Below are positions 54,341 through 60,553 of a stretch of 64,000 bases of DNA, piece by piece. Position 1 is the stretch's first letter. Every line of letters starts with the position of its first letter. The stretch is from Candidatus Caenarcanales bacterium (GTDB lineage Bacteria; Cyanobacteriota; Vampirovibrionia; LMEP-6097), in NCBI GenBank assembly GCA_013216135.1, contig JABSOS010000004.1, forward strand, positions 1 through 64,000, written 5' to 3'. A program made the translations under genes and the position numbers. A model generated the notes under the pieces. The model was not told the DNA's origin and ran no database searches. It was given only the letters and a program-made list of their open reading frames with translations.

Positions 54341-54793
54341 ATGAGATTTTTATTTACTTTAATTCTACTTTTTTCAACATTTAATGTAGCTAGTGCATTA
54401 AATAAAAGACAGGCTAAAAATATAATAGGTACTTGGAATATTCCAACTACTGAAGTTCAACCAACTCAGTTGCAAATAACATCCGTAAATAAGTTTTTTG
54501 TTACCCTGAATGCTTCTTCACTTGCTGATCCTGACAATATTGTCCCTGTAACGAATGGTATTGTAGGTTATGTATCTGGTTCAAAGATATACTTCAATGT
54601 TCCTTTCCTAGATGGTTCACAAATGATAGAGATGTGGTTTAACAAAAGAGGTACTGCTGCAACAGTATCATCAATTGCTAGTCTTAATTCAACTTGTTCT
54701 GATACCTCAACTGAAGGTCTATTTGAATGTCAATTCCCAGTAGATCCAATCGCAGAGCCTGTTTTTGATAATGTTGATGTCAAGAAGCTTTAA
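54341..54793 (+). CDS. small secreted protein of unknown function (possible moron)
   Basis: The ATG at 54341 has TGGAGG 7 bases upstream. The 150-residue product has a clear Sec signal peptide (MRFLFTLILLFSTFNVASA) and a beta-rich mature part (KIYFNVPFLDGSQMIEMWFNKRG) with Cys residues about 10 apart near the end (NSTCSDTSTEGLFECQF), probably a disulfide. It is transcribed against the virion module and stands between terS and the tRNA cluster. An export signal in an isolated gene of the opposite strand suggests a lysogenic-conversion gene. The frame starts six codons earlier at a TTG, which I reject. Confidence 0.65.
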   Translation: MRFLFTLILLFSTFNVASALNKRQAKNIIGTWNIPTTEVQPTQLQITSVNKFFVTLNASSLADPDNIVPVTNGIVGYVSGSKIYFNVPFLDGSQMIEMWFNKRGTAATVSSIASLNSTCSDTSTEGLFECQFPVDPIAEPVFDNVDVKKL

Positions 54794-54801
54794 TATGTAA
54801 A

Positions 54802-54886
54802 TGGTGGGTGTGGTAGGACTCGAACCTACAATGCGATAAAGCGGATGATTTACAGTCACCTGAGCATCCATTTGCTCAACACACCC
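54802..54886 (-). tRNA. tRNA-Tyr(GTA)
   Basis: On the minus strand the acceptor GGGTGTG pairs with CACACCC, the discriminator is A and CCA is encoded. The anticodon loop is CTGTAAA with anticodon GTA and A37. It has a type II long variable arm, normal for bacterial tRNA-Tyr, and a T-arm TAGGTTCGAGTCCTA. First of five prophage tRNAs. Confidence 0.93.
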
Positions 54887-54887
54887 A

Positions 54888-54962
54888 TGGAGACGATGAT
54901 GAGAGTCGAACTCATTTAGATCTGGGTTGCAATCAGATTAGCTTCCACTTGCTTACATCGTC
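54888..54962 (-). tRNA. tRNA-Cys(GCA)
   Basis: Acceptor GACGATG pairs with CATCGTC; discriminator T (U73, the Cys identity base) and CCA follow. The anticodon loop is TTGCAAC, anticodon GCA with A37. The last anticodon-stem pair is A-C. One base separates it from tRNA-Tyr. Confidence 0.9.
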
Positions 54963-54965
54963 TTA

Positions 54966-55042
54966 TGGTCGGAACTCAGGGAGTCGAACCCTAACCCCCA
55001 GTGCTTCAAACTAGTGTGCTTACCAAATTACACTAAGTTCCG
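54966..55042 (-). tRNA. tRNA-Phe(GAA), atypical G37
   Basis: Acceptor CGGAACT pairs with AGTTCCG; discriminator A and CCA follow. The anticodon stem CTAGT/ACTGG encloses TTGAAGC, so the anticodon is GAA. Base 37 is G, where bacterial tRNA-Phe normally has A. The first pair is C-G instead of G-C, also unusual. I call it Phe by anticodon only. Confidence 0.8.
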
Positions 55043-55043
55043 A

Positions 55044-55131
55044 TGGCGGATACTGTAGGATTCGAACCCACGAGGCTGTTACACCCTTTCGTTTTCAAAA
55101 CGAACGCATTTGACCGCTCTGCCAAGTATCC
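55044..55131 (-). tRNA. tRNA-Ser(TGA)
   Basis: Acceptor GGATACT pairs with AGTATCC; discriminator G and CCA follow. The anticodon stem TTCGT/ACGAA encloses TTTGAAA, anticodon TGA with A37. It has a long variable arm as expected for tRNA-Ser. Confidence 0.93.
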
Positions 55132-55150
55132 ATGAATTTCAGTTTGTTTA

Positions 55151-55225
55151 TGGCGCATGGAGATTGACTTGCACAATCATCTTAAGTTTTGGAGACCCAC
55201 GTTTTTCTAATTAAACTATCCATGC
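55151..55225 (-). tRNA. tRNA-Trp(CCA), unusual D- and T-loops
   Basis: Acceptor GCATGGA pairs with TCCATGC; discriminator G and CCA follow. The anticodon loop CTCCAAA gives CCA (not the UGA-suppressor TCA). The D-loop AATTAGAA lacks the GG pair, and the T-loop is TGCAAGT, with G instead of T at position 55. All stems are intact. Confidence 0.85.
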
Positions 55226-55260
55226 AAAAAAGGTCTTGGATTAACTCCAATGACACGACC
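55226..55260 (-). terminator. terminator before the tRNA cluster
   Basis: On the minus strand TTGGA and TCCAA close a loop GTTAA; GGTC and GACC extend it with a 6-base bulge, then TTTTTT follows and the tRNA-Trp begins. It could end the leftward transcript from 57578, separating it from the tRNAs. Confidence 0.45.
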
Positions 55261-55422
55261 AAAATGAAAATGAATAGTTCTTCAACATACTTTTAATGTA
55301 ACATCTGACTTATAGAGTCTAGATTTTAAAATACCCTCTAGGAGCTAGGGTTAATAACCACACGGATCGGTACCCGACACTCACTCCTGGAGGATATAAA
55401 GCAAAACCCAAAGGGTACAAGC
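55261..55422. other. intergenic region with small dyads
   Basis: I see no gene here. Two short dyads, GGTTA-A-TAACC near 55350 and TCGG-TAC-CCGA near 55370, lie close together. A tRNA T-arm is absent, so a sixth tRNA is unlikely. It may carry operators or the promoter for the tRNA cluster. Confidence 0.35.
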
Positions 55423-55521
55423 CTATGATATCAAACTGTTCTGATTTTTAAATCTGATCAATTCTCTTTTACGAGCATAATCTCTTGCTTTTCTACTTCT
55501 TGTTTTTTTTGTGATTCTCAT
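55423..55521 (-). CDS. 32-residue basic phage peptide
   Basis: The ATG at 55521 overlaps the stop of the gene upstream (ATGA) and opens 32 codons ending in TAG. The product begins MRITKKTRSRKARDYARKR and has 12 Arg or Lys in 32 residues with no hydrophobic core, as nucleic-acid-binding phage peptides do. Coupling to the upstream gene supports translation. Confidence 0.55.
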   Translation of the reverse strand: MRITKKTRSRKARDYARKRELIRFKNQNSLIS

Positions 55522-56306
55522 AAATCTATTAAGTATTGAATGTCGCCTCTAATGTTGCAGTAGTCTATGTCTGCGATGCATGATAGTGGGAGTGTTGTGG
55601 CAAATGGACTGTGTCTATTTCCTAAAATAAATTGAGCTTGGGCAATTTCAACAGATATGTCGTTAATATCTGTTGGTTCTCTTCTACTCTTTTTGTTGGC
55701 TATCATTAAGGCTGTAACTGGGTTTCTTCTTGTTATTAACTCACTATAAAATTGATGTTTTTTTGCAATTGCATCTACTACTTCTGCTTCTAAAAGATGG
55801 CTTCTAAGGTTATGTTCATAGCTTTCGTAAATTCCATCAAATTCTGTTGAGAACCTTCTAGGACTATACATATCAGAATACATATGAAACCAATTGGGTC
55901 TTAATGAGCTATAGCAGTTATATTCTCTTCTTTCTCTAGCTTCTTCTGCTTCAAGTCTCATCCTTTGGTAATCATTCTCTATCCCCCTATAACGATTACC
56001 TCTATGGTAAGGCACTGTACAGTTGAAATTAACTGTAACTGAACATTGACCTAGTTTGCCAAATCCAACACTAATCTCTTTAGAGAAACGATATAAGAGC
56101 CTTTCTTGGTCTCCACCACTATCCTTAAACCAGCTATATCTACCATCATAGATAGTCACTGATGACTTTTTGGCAAGCTTGAAAAGCATTGAGTCATTTT
56201 CAGACTTTGAAAATATATTAAAATTTATTATGCCTAAAGGCTTTGGAATCTCTTTCTTTAGAGACTCCAAATTCTTTAAACCATCTTTTAGTAAGCGTTT
56301 TATCAC
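55518..56306 (-). CDS. phage hypothetical protein
   Basis: I do not recognise this 262-residue protein. It is soluble and rich in Arg, Tyr and Ser, with EEARERREYNCYSSLRPNWFHMYSDMYSPRR in the middle and GNRHSPFATTLPLSCIADIDYCNIRGDIQYLIDL at the end. It could bind nucleic acid. Its start overlaps the coiled-coil gene stop by 4 bases. Confidence 0.65.
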   Translation of the reverse strand: MIKRLLKDGLKNLESLKKEIPKPLGIINFNIFSKSENDSMLFKLAKKSSVTIYDGRYSWFKDSGGDQERLLYRFSKEISVGFGKLGQCSVTVNFNCTVPYHRGNRYRGIENDYQRMRLEAEEARERREYNCYSSLRPNWFHMYSDMYSPRRFSTEFDGIYESYEHNLRSHLLEAEVVDAIAKKHQFYSELITRRNPVTALMIANKKSRREPTDINDISVEIAQAQFILGNRHSPFATTLPLSCIADIDYCNIRGDIQYLIDL

Positions 56307-56941
56307 TTTTTAACCCTAGTCTTAGGCTTTGTCTCAACTTGGCTCATCACAGCTTTATTATTGTCTGTTAACAACTCAAGTAGTTTAGTTCTATCTACAT
56401 TTGACTCATTAAGCTGTTCTTCAAGTCTTTTGATAGTAAGCTCTGTTGTGCTTCTTGTATCTCTCTGAAGCTTTTTAGCATTTTCTAATTCAACATTTAA
56501 GCTATTGATCATTTGCTCTTTTTCTTTTAGATTATGCTTGTATTGAAGTTCCAGCTTGTCATAGTCTGTTGACATTTGTTGTAACTTTTCACTAGCTTCT
56601 TTAAGTGTCTTAGACTCAATGCTTGCAATCTTATTGTTAAGTTTAATGATCTGTGAGTTAGCGTTATTAACCTCATTTTGAGCAGTTGTCATTTTCTCAG
56701 CATACTCTAGCTCAACTTCCTTTTTCACTCTTTCTAGTCTTCCTTCAAGCTCTTTGACTTTATATTCATTCTCTCTTTCTAGATCCTTTAATGCTGTTGC
56801 TTTATCAGCATCACTGCTAGCAACAGTTCTCTCTAATTCAGCTATCTTATCTTTTAACTTTTGATTCTCAGAGGCTTTCCCACTGATTGTATCTTTTAAT
56901 GATTTGATTTCTTCTATTACATCTTGATTATTCCAGAACAT
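56303..56941 (-). CDS. phage coiled-coil protein
   Basis: The 212-residue protein is a long coiled coil over nearly its full length (IAELERTVASSDADKATALKDLEREN ... LEGRLERVKKEVELEYAEKM), ending in a short basic tail (VETKPKTRVKK). No enzyme motif is seen. Its start overlaps the RHH gene stop (TAATG). A structural or tethering role in the infected cell is possible. Confidence 0.65.
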   Translation of the reverse strand: MFWNNQDVIEEIKSLKDTISGKASENQKLKDKIAELERTVASSDADKATALKDLERENEYKVKELEGRLERVKKEVELEYAEKMTTAQNEVNNANSQIIKLNNKIASIESKTLKEASEKLQQMSTDYDKLELQYKHNLKEKEQMINSLNVELENAKKLQRDTRSTTELTIKRLEEQLNESNVDRTKLLELLTDNNKAVMSQVETKPKTRVKK

Positions 56942-57084
56942 TATTCTTTCTCCTTTTTCTTGTTCTTCTCGTCTATTAAACTTCTTATGTAACTAGATAC
57001 AGATCTGTCTACAGCTTTAGCAAGCTCTTTAACCTGCTTTATATGCTCTTTAGTTAAACAAACCGTGAATCTAATTTTTTTCAT
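56941..57084 (-). CDS. 47-residue ribbon-helix-helix protein
   Basis: The ATG at 57084 opens 47 codons. The sequence KKIRFTVCLTKEHIKQVKELAKAVDRSVSSYIRSLIDEK is a typical CopG/Arc-type domain: beta strand, helix, SVSSYIRSLI helix. These dimeric proteins bind operator DNA. It is coupled downstream to the coiled-coil gene (TAATG) and overlaps the frameshifted zinc-ribbon gene by 14 bases. It is one of three RHH-type proteins in the prophage and a candidate for its repressor. Confidence 0.7.
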   Translation of the reverse strand: MKKIRFTVCLTKEHIKQVKELAKAVDRSVSSYIRSLIDEKNKKKEKE

Positions 57085-57276
57085 CTAATCTATCTTCTAC
57101 TGCTTCAATACGTTTAAGTAATGCTGCACAGGTTTCTGCAATGCTAGAAACGTTTGAGTCCTTAATAAAACAATCGCAGCTTCGGTTTATAGGGGTGGAG
57201 TGACTGCATTCCATATCATTGGAGAATACATTGGGGCTCCACATTTACTGCAATTGCCTACCTGGACGTAGCTCAA
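57071..57276 (-). pseudogene. small zinc-ribbon protein gene with frameshift
   Basis: From a TTG at 57276 (overlapping the previous stop) the frame reads SYVQVGNCSKCGAPMYSPMIWNAVTPPL and then stops. In the next frame the sequence continues INRSCDCFIKDSNVSSIAETCAALLKRIEAVEDRLDEKN. Adding one C to the run of four C's before TATAAAC would join them as TPPPINRSCDC, completing a CxxC ... CxC zinc site. The gene thus appears to have lost one base. The C-terminal frame alone could start at an internal ATG (MECSHSTPINR). Confidence 0.6.
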
Positions 57277-57578
57277 GCTGATACCTCTTCGTATGTCTTC
57301 TCAAAGATATCTGGTTTGCATGGATAAAACTCATCTTGAATTCCTTTGATGATGTAGTCTCCATCTTTTGCCCAATGTTCACCCTCTAGCGTAGGGATAA
57401 TCAACCATGGCACTGTAGTATTTAGCTGCATTTGAGAATTTGGACCAGCCATGTCAGCAAATTCAATCCTTGATCCAGGTACAAGTTTTTGATATTTCTC
57501 CATTGACTTTTTACTTGAATCAACTTCAATCTGTATCGCTTCTATGACCACTGGTTTTTTTCTATATTTTTTCATCAC
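57273..57578 (-). CDS. widespread phage protein of unknown function (GDYIIKG type)
   Basis: This 101-residue protein matches a very common small phage protein: it starts KKYRKKPVVIEAIQIE, has a middle VPWLIIPTLEGEHWAKDGDYIIKGIQDEFYPCKPDIFEKTYEEV. The GDYIIKGxxxEFYPCKPDIFExTYE end is the signature. No function is known to me. GGAGGAGTG precedes the start. It heads the leftward accessory operon. Confidence 0.75.
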   Translation of the reverse strand: MMKKYRKKPVVIEAIQIEVDSSKKSMEKYQKLVPGSRIEFADMAGPNSQMQLNTTVPWLIIPTLEGEHWAKDGDYIIKGIQDEFYPCKPDIFEKTYEEVSA

Positions 57579-57655
57579 TCCTCCGATTACATAACTATTA
57601 TGTATTGGGTATGGAGTGGTTTAGATTTTGGAAGGACTATTGTATAGAAGTCAAT

Positions 57656-58417
57656 CTATGACTGTTTTTTACTTTTTGAAAAATTTGCACTTCTATCTGT
57701 TGCAATTTTATATTCTAAGACGGCAGTGCCATTAGGTGGATCAATAGCTTTTAGTTTTATTGCTAAATAGTATCCTTTGTCATTTAACACGAGACATACA
57801 CGCTTCTTTGTTAATTCTGTCATTCGGTTATCATCATGAATATTAAAGTCGTTTTTTACTTGATCAATATCTTCAACCCCTTCTGGAAGTAGATTAATAC
57901 TGATTATATTTTTGGGACGATCATAAAGGCGAAGAAATTCTTGATTATTAAAACCTTCCCATTCTAGTTCAAAGTGCCATGGGTCTTCACCAATAAAGCA
58001 CTTACCATCTTTTTTCAGGTAATGAAAATTTAGAGTTTCTGATACATAATGACTTTTGGGTATATTCATAAACCTTGCTTTCTTTGTGAATATTATAGCT
58101 GTCGGTGAATTTGTTTTTCGGAGTACGTAAGATTCAAATTTCCTGTAAATAAGGATAAGTTTATTGGAGATTGAGAATGAACTTTCCAGTAGTAGTAATA
58201 GGCATGTGATAAATAAAAAAATATTCACAATAATATATACACTGCTTTTTAACTCAATATCAATGTCATATTTTTCTAATATGGTTGAAATGGTATTTAA
58301 GACAGATATGACTAGCTTTGTATTTTTGCATATTTCATATGAAAGAGTTAAAAATGATATTAATGCTCCAATGAATAGATAAATTTTTACTACGAAGCTT
58401 TTTAAAAGATTACCCAT
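57656..58417 (-). CDS. membrane protein with cytosolic domain, unknown
   Basis: I do not recognise this 253-residue protein. It has two hydrophobic spans near the N-terminus (IYLFIGALISFLTLSYEI; VYIIVNIFLFITCLLLLLE) and a C-terminal soluble beta-rich domain (TAIIFTKKARFMNI ... YYLAIKLKAIDPPNGTAVLEYKIA). It is isolated, with 80-480 base gaps, and is very AT-rich. Two-span-plus-domain proteins in prophages often act in superinfection exclusion or defence, so this is a candidate moron. Confidence 0.6.
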   Translation of the reverse strand: MGNLLKSFVVKIYLFIGALISFLTLSYEICKNTKLVISVLNTISTILEKYDIDIELKSSVYIIVNIFLFITCLLLLLESSFSISNKLILIYRKFESYVLRKTNSPTAIIFTKKARFMNIPKSHYVSETLNFHYLKKDGKCFIGEDPWHFELEWEGFNNQEFLRLYDRPKNIISINLLPEGVEDIDQVKNDFNIHDDNRMTELTKKRVCLVLNDKGYYLAIKLKAIDPPNGTAVLEYKIATDRSANFSKSKKQS

Positions 58418-58903
58418 ATATATATTTTACTTTTTTAATATTTTATTTTGCTATTCAAAATCAGTTCTAAAAGTAGAATTTATGGCACATACCCAAAATC
58501 GAAAAATTTGTTATATGTCGCGAGAGCGTTGCATTAATAAAAAATAGAGGGGGTGCCTGGGCAAAGTAACTTTACTGGGTAGGATTTGTTTAAAATAACA
58601 TAACATTATCTTGAATGGAAAGCCTATTGTAGAGCTATTCTTCTTGAATTGATAGATTTTTAGTTGATTATCTTTAATGGTTCTGCAGATTTGTGGGGTG
58701 AGAATCCATTTTTGAGGGGCGGGGCTCTTGCGTTAATGCACTAACCTCAAGCGAATATTTCCCTCTAAGATTAGTAGATTGTTGAAGAGTACATGTTGGA
58801 TTAATTGTTATTTAAATGGTATTAATGCAATTGCTAATATCGAGTCAGGGCAACCACTCTATAGAGTTGAGCGGTTTTGCCTGTCTTTGAGTAGGAGGAT
58901 TTG
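58418..58903. other. long intergenic region upstream of replication module
   Basis: No convincing gene is seen in these 486 bases. It divides leftward from rightward transcription and so should hold the divergent promoters and operators. A perfect 10-base palindrome CTCTATAGAG lies at 58857-58866, flanked by AGGGCAACC and GGTTTTGCCT, and a TAATAT box at 58835-58840 lies upstream. Confidence 0.5.
58849..58881 (+). promoter_or_regulatory. dyad with CTCTATAGAG before the replication genes
   Basis: The palindrome CTCTATAGAG (58857-58866) is enclosed by GGCAACC (58849-58855) and GGTTTTGCC (58873-58881), which pair imperfectly. It lies between a possible -10 (TAATAT, 58835) and the ribosome site of the gene at 58904, a typical place for an operator or attenuator. 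Confidence 0.4.
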
Positions 58904-59233
58904 ATGTATTACTGGCAGCGTGTCAGACAAACTCAGCGATTAAGTCCACTTGAGAAGAGAATCTTGTCTTTTTTCCTTGAGCATGAAAACACTTCCAATG
59001 ATGGAATATTCATTGGAGTTTTAAAAAGAATTGCAAATAAGCTTGAACTAGATGCAAGTGTGTTTAATAACTATTTAGGATCTTTGCAGTTTAATGGTCT
59101 TCTTAAAGTAACTGATGAAGAGTTTTACAGACAAATAACTATCAACCCAAAGGTATTTGCAAAGTATAAAGAAATACGAGCTAAAGAGTTTAAAAAGATA
59201 AATTTATGGTTTAATAATTTAACTAGATTATAG
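58904..59233 (+). CDS. putative winged-helix replication/regulatory protein
   Basis: From the ATG at 58904 (AGGAGGA just upstream) the product has 109 residues. It reads RLSPLEKRILSFFLEHENTSNDGIFIGVLKRIANKLELDASVFNNYLGSLQFNGLLKVTDEEFYRQITINP, a winged-helix rhythm: helix, LKRIANKLELDASVFNNYLGSL recognition part, then a beta wing. It is the first rightward gene before the AT-rich region, a position used by phage regulators or initiators. The call is based on pattern and position. Confidence 0.55.
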   Translation: MYYWQRVRQTQRLSPLEKRILSFFLEHENTSNDGIFIGVLKRIANKLELDASVFNNYLGSLQFNGLLKVTDEEFYRQITINPKVFAKYKEIRAKEFKKINLWFNNLTRL

Positions 59234-59690
59234 AGATCGCTCCAGGCTTGCGTATGTGGTGGCTGTGTGGTTTACCTCACACAAGTTCTCAAATTTGAGC
59301 CCGAACCATATATAACAATATATTTATCTATATGATCATAATTAATAGCTTAAATATAGATATTTATATTAATAACTTATAGAGAGTATATATAACTATT
59401 AGCTATATTCTATTAAGATAATTTATTTATATACACTTATAAATAAGTATAAAATATCCCCTTCCCTTCTCAGGGAACTTCTTAGCTTACAATTTAAAGG
59501 CTTATAAACCTAAATAACACTAATTTTTAATTTTGTCGATAAAAAACTTTCTCTACTTTAGTGGAATCCCTTTATTAATAGGGTAATTCAAATTCTTAAG
59601 ATTTTAAATATACTCTAAATCATAGGTTCATCGAAAATCTGAGGTTACCTCTGGTCACTCTATATTTTAACTATCGACAGAGGAGGAGTG
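59234..59690. other. AT-rich non-coding region, candidate replication origin
   Basis: No gene is seen in these 457 bases. Near 59265-59284 TGTGTG and CACACA form a hairpin, and CTCAAATTTGAG is a 12-base palindrome near 59289-59300. From about 59310 to 59460 the sequence is almost only A and T, with many short TATA-type dyads. Its place directly before SSB-like and helicase genes suggests the phage origin. Confidence 0.45.
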
Positions 59691-60059
59691 ATGACAATTA
59701 AGAGAGGAATTTTAAAAGATGCACCAAAAATTAAAAGATATCAAGGTGCCCCATTTTATAAATGTACCCTTGAAGAAAACTTTAGAGACCAGGGTGTTAA
59801 TAAAAAAGCCAAGTATGTTTTAAACATTCATCAAGGTTTGATTGATTTCTTTAAGAGCAATTTTAAAGTCGGTGATCAATTGGTTGTTAGAGGAAGTATC
59901 TATGCAATGTCTGATATTGATCCTAGGACTAAAAAGCCTTATAACTTCACAGTTATTAAAGCTAATCGTTTTTTCACGATGGATGACTACATCTACAAGA
60001 ACCAGAACAACATTTGTCTTTATTGTGATCAAGAAATTAAAAATGAGGCTACTCGATGA
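59691..60059 (+). CDS. SSB-like OB-fold protein with zinc-type tail
   Basis: The 122-residue product (ATG at 59691, GGAGGAG upstream) reads RGILKDAPKIKRYQGAPFYKCTLEENF ... GLIDFFKSNFKVGDQLVVRGSIYAM, the layout of single-strand DNA-binding OB folds, with the conserved KVGDQLVVRG strand. The C-terminus has ICLYCDQEIKNEATR instead of the usual acidic tail. It probably coats single-stranded DNA at the fork. Its stop overlaps the next start (ATGA). Confidence 0.65.
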   Translation: MTIKRGILKDAPKIKRYQGAPFYKCTLEENFRDQGVNKKAKYVLNIHQGLIDFFKSNFKVGDQLVVRGSIYAMSDIDPRTKKPYNFTVIKANRFFTMDDYIYKNQNNICLYCDQEIKNEATR

Positions 60060-60553
60060 GAAATACAACGATTAGAATTCCTGTAGAAACTAAGGTGCAA
60101 CTAATTGAGCTTACAAAGCAATCTTTAAGATCATTCAATAATGAAGCTGCTTACTGGATTAATAAAGGTTATGAGCAAAGCTTAAAGAAGAAAAAGCAAA
60201 GTAAGCCTAAAGCTAAACATGATCAACCAACCTACAAGGAATTAGTAAAAGAAGTATATGAATTTTATTTAACCAACTTTTCTAGTCTTCCAGGCTTTGT
60301 AAAGAAATTAAATTACATAACTAAGCAACAGAAGGTTCATCTCGTCAATAGATATGATGAGCTTAAAGTTAATTTTAGTCATGAAGAATCCGTTCAAAAA
60401 CTAAAGGATGCAATTTCAGGTTGGTTAAAGAATGATTACCGTAAATCCCAAAATCGTCATGATTTATCAGGTTGTATTGTAACTGCTGAAGCACTTAAGA
60501 GCAATCTAAAAGTTATGTATAAAACTGAAAGAGGAGATGCCCCAGTATGGTAG
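60056..60553 (+). CDS. RHH-type N-terminus with C-terminal domain, replication-associated
   Basis: The 165-residue protein has an N-terminal Arc-like RHH (NTTIRIPVETKVQLIELTKQSLRSFNNEAAYWINKGYE) and a Lys-rich linker. The C-terminal domain (ELVKEVYEFYLTNFSSLPGFVKKLNYITKQQKVHLVNRYDELKVNF) I cannot name. It lies directly before the helicase and overlaps its start by 7 bases. A helicase-loader or origin-binding role is a guess from position. Confidence 0.6.
   Translation: MRNTTIRIPVETKVQLIELTKQSLRSFNNEAAYWINKGYEQSLKKKKQSKPKAKHDQPTYKELVKEVYEFYLTNFSSLPGFVKKLNYITKQQKVHLVNRYDELKVNFSHEESVQKLKDAISGWLKNDYRKSQNRHDLSGCIVTAEALKSNLKVMYKTERGDAPVW

Noticed and set aside
55151-55225. Opal-suppressor tRNA and UGA recoding in the prophage
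   Set aside because: The anticodon is CCA, not TCA, and the phage genes use TGA, TAA and TAG as stops in normal overlaps.
55330-55400. Sixth tRNA
   Set aside because: No T-arm consensus or matching acceptor stem could be found; only short dyads are present.
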